A stretch of DNA of 52,447 nt from an uncultured Ruminococcus sp. (GTDB lineage Bacteria; Bacillota; Clostridia; Oscillospirales; Acutalibacteraceae). The notes under the pieces were generated by a model. It was not told the origin of the DNA. It saw only the letters and a list, made by a program, of their open reading frames with translations, and did no database searches. Numbering within the stretch: the stretch's first letter is position 1; every line of letters begins with the position of its first letter. Location: contig CADCHW010000002.1 of assembly GCA_902801245.1 (NCBI GenBank), positions 1 to 52,447 on the forward strand, read 5' to 3'. Below are positions 45,609 through 52,447 of the stretch, in pieces. The translations under genes were made by a program, and so were the position numbers.

Positions 45609-46898
45609 TTACTTAACAGCCTCAAATGCTTGACTGAGGTCTTCAATGATATCGTCAATATGCTCTGTACCGATTGAAAGACGAATTGTATTCGGCTTAA
45701 TGCCCTGCTCAAGGAGTTCTTCCTCTGTAAGCTGTGAATGTGTTGTTGAAGCCGGGTGAATAACAAGCGACTTAACATCTGCAACATTTGCAAGAAGTGA
45801 GAAGATTTCGAGCTTGTCAATAAATGCCTTAGCCTCGTCTGCACCGCCCTTGATGTCGAATGTGAAGATAGAAGCACCGCCGTTCGGGAAATATTTCTCG
45901 TAAAGAGCGTGGTGTGGGTGGTCGGGGAGTGACGGGTGATTTACAGCCTCAACCTGCGGGTGGTTTTTGAGGAAATCAACAACCTTGATTGTGTTCTCAA
46001 CGTGACGCTCAACACGGAGAGAGAGAGTTTCAAGACCCTGCAAGAAGAGCCAAGCGTTAAGCGGAGCAAGAGTTGCACCTGTGTCACGGAGAAGAATAGC
46101 ACGAATCTTTGTAACGAATGCCGCAGCACCTACAGCCTTTGTGAAGCTTACACCGTGATAGCTCGGGTTAGGCTCAACAAGTGACGGGAACTTGCCGCTT
46201 GCTTCCCAGTCGAACTTACCTCCGTCAACAATAACACCGCCGATAGATGTTCCGTGACCGCCAATAAACTTTGTAGCGGAGTGAACAACGATATCTGCAC
46301 CAAGCTCAAACGGACGAACAAGATACGGAGTTGCGAATGTAGAGTCAACTACAAGCGGAATGTTGTTCTTGTGGGCAATCTCGGCAACCTTTTCAATATC
46401 GATAAGAGTTGCGTTCGGGTTACCGATAGTTTCGATAAAGATAGCTCTTGTGTTCTCGTCAACAGCATTCTCGAAAGCACCCTCTTCATCGGGGTCAACG
46501 AAAGTTGTTGTGATGCCATACTCGGGGAGAGTGTGGGCGAGAAGATTGTATGTACCGCCGTAAATAGTTTTAGCGGAAACAATGTTCTGACCTGCCTTGG
46601 CGAGGTTCAGGAAAGTGTATGTAATTGCAGCCGCACCGGAAGCCACAGCCAAAGCCGCAACACCACCCTCAAGAGCTGCGATTCTCTGCTCGAAAACGTC
46701 GTTGGTGGAGTTGGTAAGTCTGCCGTAAATGTTGCCTGCGTCTGCAAGTGCAAAACGAGCTGCTGCGTGTTCGGAGTTTCTGAACACATAAGAGCTTGTC
46801 TGGTAAATCGGAACTGCTCTTGCATCGGAAGCCGGGTCGGGCTGCTCTTGACCTGCGTGTAACTGGATTGTTTCAAATCTATAATTCTTGTTGCTCAT
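45609..46898 (-). CDS. metY: O-acetylhomoserine aminocarboxypropyltransferase (sulfhydrylase)
   Basis: PLP enzyme of the Cys/Met metabolism family making homocysteine from O-acetylhomoserine and sulfide. 429 residues, the MetY length. FETIQLHAGQEQPDPASDAR and IYQTSSYVF at the start, the PLP-lysine block VVHSATKFIGGHGTSIGG and the late KSLVIHPASTTHSQL are typical. ATG 46898 with GAGGT 8 bases upstream is preferred to an in-frame ATG five codons earlier. It follows a long leader that contains a Cys-rich upstream reading frame. Confidence 0.94.
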   Translation of the reverse strand: MSNKNYRFETIQLHAGQEQPDPASDARAVPIYQTSSYVFRNSEHAAARFALADAGNIYGRLTNSTNDVFEQRIAALEGGVAALAVASGAAAITYTFLNLAKAGQNIVSAKTIYGGTYNLLAHTLPEYGITTTFVDPDEEGAFENAVDENTRAIFIETIGNPNATLIDIEKVAEIAHKNNIPLVVDSTFATPYLVRPFELGADIVVHSATKFIGGHGTSIGGVIVDGGKFDWEASGKFPSLVEPNPSYHGVSFTKAVGAAAFVTKIRAILLRDTGATLAPLNAWLFLQGLETLSLRVERHVENTIKVVDFLKNHPQVEAVNHPSLPDHPHHALYEKYFPNGGASIFTFDIKGGADEAKAFIDKLEIFSLLANVADVKSLVIHPASTTHSQLTEEELLEQGIKPNTIRLSIGTEHIDDIIEDLSQAFEAVK

Positions 46899-46973
46899 AA
46901 GTAAATACCTCATTTCTTAAATTTCAAAAATAATCAAATGTGTTGTTATATTCTAAAACGAATATCTTTTATA

Positions 46974-47042
46974 TTAACAGCAACAGCACATTCGTCCGTT
47001 TCTGAAATTCTGTCTGAGTATTTCTAATTGTCTTAAAAACAT
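46974..47042 (-). CDS. Putative cysteine leader peptide of metY
   Basis: 22-codon reading frame starting MFLRQLEIL and ending GRMCCCC, then TAA. The four Cys codons TGC TGT TGC TGT are at 46977-46988. GAGGTG at 47053-47058 lies 10 bases before the ATG, better than most starts here. It sits inside the 226-base metY leader, 75 bases before metY, which consumes sulfide and is tied to cysteine supply. Ribosome stalling at the Cys run would sense charged tRNA-Cys. Polycysteine leader peptides are known upstream of sulfur genes in mycobacteria; I know of none described for this gene in Clostridia. Confidence 0.7.
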   Translation of the reverse strand: MFLRQLEILRQNFRNGRMCCCC

Positions 47043-47130
47043 ATCAGAACAACACCTCTTTCTGAAATTAATACCAAACATATCGATTTTATCGGAATTG
47101 GAATAAAATACATCTGATTAGTATGTTTTT

Positions 47131-47159
47131 ATTTTATAACATAAGTCCTACTTTGTCAA
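47131..47159 (-). promoter_or_regulatory. Promoter of metY, with an inverted repeat over the -35
   Basis: On the minus strand TTGACA (47154-47159), a 17-base spacer and TAAAAT (47131-47136). The motif CCTACTTTGTCAATAGG (47147-47163, plus strand) has inverted CCTA/TAGG arms enclosing the -35 box, a possible site for the adjacent Rrf2 protein. Confidence 0.65.
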
Positions 47160-47220
47160 TAGGTTTTTGTAAGAAAAAATAAATTTTTTTTCAAAACACC
47201 GAAAAAGAAGAATACATGGG

Positions 47221-47658
47221 TCAGATATAATATTCGTCAATGCTTCGTTCGTAATAGTTATCGAGAAGATCTTGAATTGTAACGGAATCAAGATATTCGT
47301 TCACAGCCTTATAAAGACCTTTCCAAAGGGGGAGCGTCATACATTCGTTGCTTTTTTCGCAGAGATTTTCTTCCGAATCAAGACATGAAACCGGTGCAAG
47401 ACTGCCCTCTGTAATTCTGAGAATTTCGCCCACGGTGTACTCGGCAGGACGTTTGGCAAGCATATAGCCGCCCTGATAGCCACGGTTTGTGCGTAAAGCT
47501 CCCGACTTGTTGAGCAAAGGAACGATTTGTTCAAGATATTTTTTTGAAATGCCTTGTCTTTCAGCTATATCTTTCAGTGCAACAAAATTTTCTCTGCCGT
47601 TGACGGCTAAATCGAGCATAAGTCTGAGTGCATAGCGACCTTTAGTAGAAATTTTCAT
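47221..47658 (-). CDS. Rrf2 family regulator, IscR/CymR type
   Basis: 145 residues. N-terminal winged helix (STKGRYALRLMLDLAVNG, LKDIAERQGISKKYLEQIVP, SGALRTNRGYQGGYMLAK). The C-terminal part has three cysteines in CLDSEENLCEKSNEC, a C-x7-C-x5-C spacing as in IscR-type proteins that bind a [2Fe-2S] cluster; CymR lacks them. It is therefore more likely an Fe-S sensor. It stands upstream of metY, nifS and nifU, which it probably controls. Two adjacent ATGs exist; 47658 fits the GAGGTG site better. Confidence 0.92.
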   Translation of the reverse strand: MKISTKGRYALRLMLDLAVNGRENFVALKDIAERQGISKKYLEQIVPLLNKSGALRTNRGYQGGYMLAKRPAEYTVGEILRITEGSLAPVSCLDSEENLCEKSNECMTLPLWKGLYKAVNEYLDSVTIQDLLDNYYERSIDEYYI

Positions 47659-47674
47659 CATATCACCTCTAATA

Positions 47675-47707
47675 CCCTATTATATCATAGGTTTTATAAG
47701 AATTCAA
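47675..47707 (-). promoter_or_regulatory. Promoter and possible auto-operator of the rrf2 gene
   Basis: On the minus strand TTGAAT (47702-47707), a 17-base spacer and TATAAT (47679-47684). CCTAT-TATATC-ATAGG (47676-47691) is an inverted repeat across the -10 box and resembles the CCTA/TAGG motif at the metY promoter. Confidence 0.7.
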
Positions 47708-47773
47708 TTAGCTTTATCTGATAAAATTTTGTAGTGATTTTTAGTTAATTTTATGAACAACCTAACAAAAAAT

Positions 47774-47808
47774 AAGCATATCCAATATCTTTAATATTGA
47801 ATATGCTT
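47774..47808 (-). terminator. Terminator of nadBC
   Basis: AAGCATATCCAATAT (47774-47788) pairs with ATATTGAATATGCTT (47794-47808) with one mismatch; on the minus strand it is followed by ATTTTTTG. Confidence 0.8.
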
Positions 47809-47859
47809 GCTTAGTCAATTTATTATTGAAACATCATAATATTAAATATTCCACTATTT

Positions 47860-48714
47860 TTACACTGCATGCAGATTCTTAAGCGAAAGGTCAAGAATAG
47901 GAGCGGAGTGGGTGAGAGCACCGCTTGAAATGTAGTCAACACCTATATTCGTAAGCTTTGCAACATTTTCCTTAGTAACGTTGCCCGAACATTCCGTTTC
48001 AGCTCTGCCGTCTATGATGTCAATTGCCTCTTTCATCATCTCAACAGACATATTGTCAAGCATAATTATGTCCGCACCTGCTTCAACAGCTTCCTTAACC
48101 ATTTCGAGATTTTCAACCTCAACCTCGATTTTTCTTACAAACGGAGCGTATTCCTTAGCCATTTCAACGGCTTTCTTTACGCTTCCTGCCGCACCGATAT
48201 GATTATCCTTAAGAAGAACTCCGTCCGAAAGATTGTATCTGTGGTTGTGACCGCCGCCGACTTTTACGGCATATTTCTCAAAAATTCTCATATTCGGAGT
48301 GGTTTTTCTCGTGTCGAGAAGCTTTGTTTTGCTGCCCTCGAAAAGCTGTGCAACCTCGTTTGTGTATGTAGCAATACCGCTCATTCTCTGGAGATAGTTA
48401 AGAGCCGTTCTTTCACCGGAAAGAAGTACACGAATGTCACCTGTAACGGTTGCGACCAAATCTTTGTTTTTAACCCTGTCGCCGTCCTTGAAGTAGAATT
48501 CAACTCTGACGTTGCTGTCGAGAAGCTCGAAAACTCTCTTGAAAACATAAAGTCCGCAGATAATGCCGTCCTGTTTGGCGATAAGATTCACAACACCCTC
48601 CTGATAGTAGGGCATAACCGCATTTGTAGATACGTCCTCGCTTGATATATCCTCTCTCAGAGCCGACTTTATAAGTTCATCGGCATTAAGCAGCATTGTA
48701 ATATTATTGTTCAT
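47860..48714 (-). CDS. nadC: Nicotinate-nucleotide pyrophosphorylase (quinolinate phosphoribosyltransferase)
   Basis: Converts quinolinate and PRPP to nicotinate mononucleotide. 284 residues. LREDISSEDVSTNAV, GERTALNYLQRMSGIATYT, KLLDTRKTTPNMR, KYAVKVGGGHNHRYNLSDGVLLKDNH and the late VDYISSGALTHSAP are diagnostic (quoted in parts). ATG 48714 with AAGGAG 10 bases upstream is preferred to an upstream in-frame ATG. Overlaps nadB by 11 bases. Confidence 0.95.
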   Translation of the reverse strand: MNNNITMLLNADELIKSALREDISSEDVSTNAVMPYYQEGVVNLIAKQDGIICGLYVFKRVFELLDSNVRVEFYFKDGDRVKNKDLVATVTGDIRVLLSGERTALNYLQRMSGIATYTNEVAQLFEGSKTKLLDTRKTTPNMRIFEKYAVKVGGGHNHRYNLSDGVLLKDNHIGAAGSVKKAVEMAKEYAPFVRKIEVEVENLEMVKEAVEAGADIIMLDNMSVEMMKEAIDIIDGRAETECSGNVTKENVAKLTNIGVDYISSGALTHSAPILDLSLKNLHAV

Positions 48715-50011
48715 TTTGATTGTTCTCCTTTGCTTTCTCAATTTCGCTTCTCATTATGCTTACATAGTCCTCTTTGAGAAGAAAATAATCGGTTTTGGTT
48801 TTCAAACGGTTTTCGTACTTGTTAGTGATTTCATCGCCTGCGGTGTTGTTCGAGGTGTTATGGGAAATATGCTTCGCCGCACGTTTCGCAAACACCAAAC
48901 TTTCCAAAAGCGAATTGCTCGCAAGACGGTTCTTTCCGTGAACTCCGTTGCAGCTTGCTTCACCAATAGCGTAAAGGTTATCGCAGGAGGTCTTGCTGTC
49001 CGAATCAACCCACACACCGCCCATAAAATAATGCTGTGCCGGAACTACCGGAATGCAGTCCTTTGTTACATCGTAGCCTTGTTCAAGACAATGCTTGTAT
49101 ATGTTCGGGAAATGCTTTTTAATTTCGTCCTCGTCAATGTTTTTAAGCGACAGCCAAACGTGAGGAGTTCCGTCCTTTTTCATCTGCTCACGGATTGCGG
49201 CAGTTACAACATCTCTCGGCTGAAGTTCATCGGTGAAACGTTCGCCGTCCTTGTTGAGAAGTACGGCACCCTCGCCACGAACGGATTCGGAAATAAGAAA
49301 ACGTCTTCCTCTTGTTGTTCCGTATAATGTAGTGGGGTGAATCTGAACATAGTCGATATGCTCAAGCTTTATGTTATGTTCCATACATACCCCAAGTGCG
49401 TCGCCCGTCAAATGACGATAATTTGTGGAGTGAACGTAAAGACCGCCCACACCGCCGGTGGCAATAACAGTTTCTGGTGCGAATATATTGTAAAGCTCGC
49501 CGTTTTCATCTTTAGCCACAATTCCAAAACAATTGTTATTTTCGACTATTAAGTCAACCATAGCATTATGTTCGAGAATGGTTATGTTACTGCGTGCTTT
49601 TGTGGCGGCAAGTAATTTTGATGTAATCTCCTTGCCTGTAATATCTTTATGGAAAAGTATTCTCGGAGTGGAGTGAGCACCCTCACGTGTATAAACAAAC
49701 TCATTGCCGTTCTTCTCAAATTCAACTCCGTAGCTTACAAGGTCGCTGATTATTTCGGGAGATGATTTAATCATAATGTCAACCGATTCCCGACGGTTCT
49801 CGTAGTGTCCTGCTTTCAGAGTATCCTCAAAATAGCTGTCGTAATCGCTGCCGTCTTTCAGTACACAAATACCGCCCTGTGCCAAAAAAGAATCGCTGTT
49901 CTCGCAAATATCTTTCGTGATAATCAAAATATTTTTATCTCTCGGTAAATTCAATGCACAGAAAAGTCCCGCAACTCCCGATCCAATGATTAAAACATCT
50001 GCTCTTTTCAT
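48704..50011 (-). CDS. nadB: L-aspartate oxidase
   Basis: FAD enzyme making iminoaspartate, first step of NAD synthesis from aspartate. 435 residues. VLIIGSGVAGLFCALNLP binds FAD; FLAQGGICVL, YTREGAHSTPRILFHKDITG and ATGGVGGLYVHSTN belong to the active site and FAD region; PAQHYFMGGVWVD and ASNSLLESLVFAKRAA are typical. The C-terminal domain is short compared with E. coli NadB (about 540), as in many Clostridia. No nadA adjoins. Confidence 0.94.
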   Translation of the reverse strand: MKRADVLIIGSGVAGLFCALNLPRDKNILIITKDICENSDSFLAQGGICVLKDGSDYDSYFEDTLKAGHYENRRESVDIMIKSSPEIISDLVSYGVEFEKNGNEFVYTREGAHSTPRILFHKDITGKEITSKLLAATKARSNITILEHNAMVDLIVENNNCFGIVAKDENGELYNIFAPETVIATGGVGGLYVHSTNYRHLTGDALGVCMEHNIKLEHIDYVQIHPTTLYGTTRGRRFLISESVRGEGAVLLNKDGERFTDELQPRDVVTAAIREQMKKDGTPHVWLSLKNIDEDEIKKHFPNIYKHCLEQGYDVTKDCIPVVPAQHYFMGGVWVDSDSKTSCDNLYAIGEASCNGVHGKNRLASNSLLESLVFAKRAAKHISHNTSNNTAGDEITNKYENRLKTKTDYFLLKEDYVSIMRSEIEKAKENNQNEQ

Positions 50012-50078
50012 AATTTCAATTCCCCAATAGCCTCAAAATCGCTGATTTTTTGTTTGTAAAAAACTTTATACTTATTTC

Positions 50079-50107
50079 ATTATACCACATATGACGGCAT
50101 TATACAA
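50079..50107 (-). promoter_or_regulatory. Promoter of nadBC
   Basis: On the minus strand TTGTAT (50102-50107), a 17-base spacer and TATAAT (50079-50084), 68 bases before nadB. Confidence 0.65.
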
Positions 50108-50220
50108 GACAGTTTTTAAATATTGGAGAAATTGAGTACAATTTAACGATTTACACGACTAAAATTATTGTAATTCAACAGGGGAATTTGATTAATTTAA
50201 TCAAATAATTTTAATTGATG

Positions 50221-50940
50221 TTATACGGTGTCGTAAAGTTCTTTAATTTTTGCAGCAGTTTTCTCAAGTTTTTTGGGGTCAACGGCGATTATTCCGACCG
50301 ATTGAGTATTGTTGTCAACAACCATTACGGAACTTGTAAAACGCATTGCCAAATCTATATCCTGTGTAAAAAGAAGAAGTGAAAGATTTGAGATGTTCTT
50401 AACCTTTTCAAAAAGCTTAAGTTCCTCTTCACGCTCCGTTTCGTTCAAGTCGGAAAACGGTTCGTTAATTGCAATCAGCTCATGCGAACACATATAAGCA
50501 TTGAACAATTCGGCTCTTCTTGAAAGATTTTTAGGCAAGAGAAAGGCTGTCTTATCGCCGTATTCTTCAAGCTCGAATGTGCCTAGTTCCTTTTGAACAA
50601 GCACGGAAGCCATTTTTCTTGACAACCCTCTTTTCACAATGGGGGCTGCTGCGAAGTCTGTAACGGTGCGAGCCTTTGGAATATCTGGTTTCTTTTCAAC
50701 AACACCGAAAGAATTTTTTACACCCGTCACGTTAGTGCTTTTAAAGAAAACCTTGCCTTTTTCGGCTTTCTTTGTTCCTTTGAGAATGTCACACAGAAGC
50801 TCTATGTTGTTCTCATTCTTATAGAGTACCGCCATACTTTCACCTGCTGCAATGATAAGGTTCAGGCGGCTTATGTTTTTATTTTTTTCCTTTTTGCAAA
50901 GGTTTGAAATCTCCAGAATAGGAGATGCAATTTTTTTCAT
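50221..50940 (-). CDS. ABC-transporter ATPase-like protein with a degenerate P-loop
   Basis: 239 residues. The fold pattern of an ABC ATPase is recognisable: ILEISNLCKKEKNKNISRLN, then GESMAVL, and a Walker B-like HELIAINEPFSDLNETERE. The P-loop is lost, however. After GESMAVL comes YKNENNIELLCDIL, with no GxxGxGK(S/T), and the LSGGQ signature is replaced by NLSRRAEL. ATP hydrolysis is therefore unlikely. No permease gene adjoins. It may be a pseudo-ATPase with a binding role. ATG 50940 is chosen; GTG 50949 is also possible. The ribosome site is weak (GAGTG). Confidence 0.75.
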   Translation of the reverse strand: MKKIASPILEISNLCKKEKNKNISRLNLIIAAGESMAVLYKNENNIELLCDILKGTKKAEKGKVFFKSTNVTGVKNSFGVVEKKPDIPKARTVTDFAAAPIVKRGLSRKMASVLVQKELGTFELEEYGDKTAFLLPKNLSRRAELFNAYMCSHELIAINEPFSDLNETEREEELKLFEKVKNISNLSLLLFTQDIDLAMRFTSSVMVVDNNTQSVGIIAVDPKKLEKTAAKIKELYDTV

Positions 50941-51103
50941 AAGTATCACTCGTCAATCTGTATTTATTTTTTCGACAATATCCTATTATAACTTTACTAC
51001 AATTTGAGATAAAAGTCAAATGCTGATTTTTACAGAATAGCTTTTGAAAAAGGTGAGTTTTAATATTCAATTTGAAAAATTATAAGAAATTAACAATTAA
51101 CGC

Positions 51104-51195
51104 TTGTATTTCACCCTCCGTTAGTGATATAATACAAATGTGCATTAAGGCATTAAAAATCACCTCGGTTGACAATGTTTAAAGATGATTTTTTA
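51104..51195 (+). ncRNA. Candidate short transcript upstream of the XRE gene
   Basis: TTGTAT (51104-51109), an 18-base spacer and TATAAT (51128-51133) precede, by about 20 bases, a hairpin AAAAATCA (51155-51162) / TGATTTTT (51186-51193) ending in a T-run. That would give a transcript of about 55 bases, or an attenuator. The stem is A/T rich and weak. Confidence 0.35.
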
Positions 51196-51245
51196 TAAAA
51201 CAAGATATTCTACAAATTTTAACATAAAATGTCAAGTTGAGTTGA

Positions 51246-51274
51246 TTGTATATTTTATTTGCAAATGGTATAAT
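51246..51274 (+). promoter_or_regulatory. Promoter of the XRE-AbrB gene
   Basis: TTGTAT (51246-51251), a 17-base spacer and TATAAT (51269-51274), just before the GGAGGTG ribosome site at 51291-51297. Confidence 0.65.
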
Positions 51275-51302
51275 TTATTTTGAAAAGGATGGAGGTGTAT
51301 TT

Positions 51303-51794
51303 GTGAGTGAAGGACTAAAACAGCTCAGAAACATGATGCGAATGACCCAGGAGGAGCTGGCGGAAAAAATGAATGTGTCACGGCAGACTGTGGCAAAGTG
51401 GGAGAACGGTGAAAGTATTCCCGATGTTGTCAAGTGCAGTGAGCTTTCAAAAATTTTCAACCTAAGTCTTGATGATATAGCTTCTTTCTTTATTAAGAAG
51501 GGCGAGTACAATCGTCAAAGCCCTAAAAATAAATTTTTCTTCGGAACATGTGTTATTCACAGCAATAAAATTGCTCTGCCCGAATCGGCACTGAAACAGT
51601 TCGACCTTAACAACGGTGACGAACTTTTACTTATCGGCGATACCGCTCAGGGATTGGCACTCGTGTCAAAAACGTTTGCTTCGCAAGTACTCAATTCATC
51701 TGTTTTTGGCGGTGATTTTACTTTGCTGAATAATTTGAAAAATAACGAAAAGAGAAAATCGGATGCCCGTAACGAGCCAATGTCATCAACTTAA
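51303..51794 (+). CDS. XRE-family regulator fused to an AbrB-like domain
   Basis: 163 residues. The N-terminal helix-turn-helix (LKQLRNMMRMTQEELAEKMN, VSRQTVAKWENGESIPD) covers about 3-60. A C-terminal swapped-hairpin AbrB/SpoVT-like domain (IALPESALKQFDLNNGDELL) covers about 88-130. Such fusions are found in Clostridia and are presumed transcription factors; targets unknown. Start is GTG at 51303 with GGAGGTG at 51291-51297. An upstream in-frame ATG overlaps the promoter and is rejected. Confidence 0.88.
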   Translation: MSEGLKQLRNMMRMTQEELAEKMNVSRQTVAKWENGESIPDVVKCSELSKIFNLSLDDIASFFIKKGEYNRQSPKNKFFFGTCVIHSNKIALPESALKQFDLNNGDELLLIGDTAQGLALVSKTFASQVLNSSVFGGDFTLLNNLKNNEKRKSDARNEPMSST

Positions 51795-51825
51795 GAAAAT
51801 ATCTCTATAAACTCTTTGCTTTTCA

Positions 51826-51878
51826 CTATTCACTCTTCTCTTAAAAATCACCTTTGAATTTCAATGAAGAGTGAATAG
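51826..51878. repeat. Inverted repeat after the XRE gene
   Basis: CTATTCACTCTTC (51826-51838) and GAAGAGTGAATAG (51866-51878) form a perfect 13-bp stem with a 27-base loop, followed by AGAATGAAAAAAAT. Possible terminator or a small palindromic element. Confidence 0.55.
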
Positions 51879-51918
51879 AGAATGAAAAAAATATTCTGCC
51901 TGTACGGTTGAATTTAAA

Positions 51919-52080
51919 ATCGTCCAATATCTTTCTTAGACCGGCAATTCGCTGTGTTGCTGCCTATTTTAATTTTCACGAAAAGATATTATTTCGATGT
52001 AGGCTTTTATTTTTGTTTTTATTTGAAAAGTTCTTCTAGTGGAGTTTGGAATTTTAGTAAAGTAAATCCAATGCTATAAA
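51919..52080 (-). repeat. Family A repeat, degenerate copy A4
   Basis: TATCTTTCTTAGACCGGCAA and TTCGCTGTGTTGCTGCCT match the conserved end of family A; the rest decays after about 52050. Together with A5 and three hairpins it fills the gene-free stretch 51795-52447. Confidence 0.6.
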
Positions 52081-52133
52081 TTTCAGTGTAGAATACCGAA
52101 CATCGGCAACTAATCACGGACTACTTATTTTAT

Positions 52134-52177
52134 CCGGAAAAGCTTGATTTATATATCGGGTTATTTCCGGTTTTTTT
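52134..52177 (+). terminator. Hairpin with T-run
   Basis: CCGGAAA (52134-52140) pairs with TTTCCGG (52164-52170), followed by seven T residues. No gene directly upstream; it may end readthrough from the XRE gene. Confidence 0.65.
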
Positions 52178-52193
52178 ATTATGTACAAAAATG

Positions 52194-52220
52194 GGGTATG
52201 TATTGAAATAATACATACCC
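52194..52220. terminator. Perfect 11-bp hairpin
   Basis: GGGTATGTATT (52194-52204) pairs with AATACATACCC (52210-52220) around a 5-base loop, followed by TTTG. Terminator-like; the gene it serves is not visible. Confidence 0.55.
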
Positions 52221-52271
52221 TTTGTAAATTATGAATTTATATTATATTAAAGAGCAGTAAGATTTAGCACT

Positions 52272-52447
52272 TTTCTTTCTTAGACCGGCAATTCGCTAAG
52301 CTGTTGCCTGTTTTGGTTTTTATGGAAAGATATTGTTTTGAGAAGTACTTTTGTTGTTTGCTGTTGCTAGTTTGTTTAGTTTCGCTGAGGGTAGTTTGTT
52401 TTTCTTTGCAAGTTGGTTTCGTCAGCGAGCAGGGCTCTGCCCCTGCA
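52272..52447 (-). repeat. Family A repeat, copy A5, cut by the window end
   Basis: Starts TTTCTTTCTTAGACCGGCAA, contains TTTCGCTGAGGGTAG and GTTTCGTCAGCGAGCAGGG, and runs out of the window in the GCAGGG/CCCTGC stem. Confidence 0.8.

Noticed and set aside
46254-46862. 202-codon open frame antisense to metY, Cys and Ser rich
   Set aside because: Opposite a well-supported gene; the composition follows from reading the complementary codons.
46899-47130. SAM riboswitch before metY
   Set aside because: No S-box core motifs; the leader instead holds the Cys-run reading frame.
48707-49327. 206-codon open frame antisense to nadB
   Set aside because: Shadow of nadB; no recognisable protein.

Overview
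The window looks like chromosomal DNA from a low-to-mid GC, spore-forming Clostridia-type bacterium, most likely of the Oscillospirales/Ruminococcus group. The evidence is a PolC-type replicase, an IspH–ribosomal protein S1 fusion, AddAB, SpoIIR, a short HisG with HisZ, strong AGGAGG-type ribosome sites and many TTGACA/TATAAT-like promoters. Genus is inferred from gene content only. I see no rRNA, tRNA, CRISPR array, prophage or transposase gene.

Layout. 1-2754 is the 3' part of polC. 2915-9735 holds an AI-2E family membrane protein, an RpiR-type regulator, an HI0933-type flavoprotein, then cmk, plsC and ispH-S1. 9823-12402 holds an HD-domain protein and ligA; a 58-residue DUF4250 gene (12473-12649, minus) and nadE follow. 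14869-16953 (minus) holds a GNAT enzyme, an unknown protein and a DegV protein. A nitroreductase gene lies between two copies of a ~250 bp dispersed repeat, followed by addB-addA (18392-25333). 25558-28298 (minus) holds a small DUF3791/DUF3990 cassette, spoIIR and ispE. 28643-38038 is an almost complete histidine operon (Z-G-D-C-x-B-H-A-F-y-IE-J, where x is methyltransferase-like and y unknown), followed by a CPBP membrane protease. A small orphan gene and an ECF sigma factor with a membrane-anchored partner follow. On the minus strand from 50940 down to 41203 lie a degenerate ABC ATPase, nadB-nadC, an Rrf2 regulator, metY, nifS-nifU, a YgjP-type metalloprotease and aroB. The window ends with an XRE-AbrB regulator and a repeat-rich tail.

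How the genes work together. HisZ/HisG through HisJ give the route from PRPP to histidinol. Rrf2, metY, nifS and nifU form a sulfur/Fe-S neighbourhood. A 22-codon upstream reading frame ending in four Cys codons sits in the metY leader and is probably a cysteine-sensing leader peptide. nadB, nadC and nadE serve NAD synthesis, but no nadA is present here. cmk, plsC and ispH-S1 are a typical clostridial housekeeping cluster.

Non-genic structure. Family A is a ~250 bp structured repeat with five copies; one hairpin keeps its fold although its arms changed. Family B is a palindromic element carrying TCGGGTACGTGAAG and CTTCACGTAT that sits at gene 3' ends and supplies stop codons and C-terminal tails, including an in-frame 9-residue tandem repeat on SpoIIR. 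Two near-identical direct copies of B bracket the DUF3791/DUF3990 cassette. The best candidates for something undescribed are the Cys-run leader of metY, the B-bracketed ADP-ribosyltransferase-like cassette, the tail-adding B element, and a PolC that lacks its exonuclease insert at the usual place.
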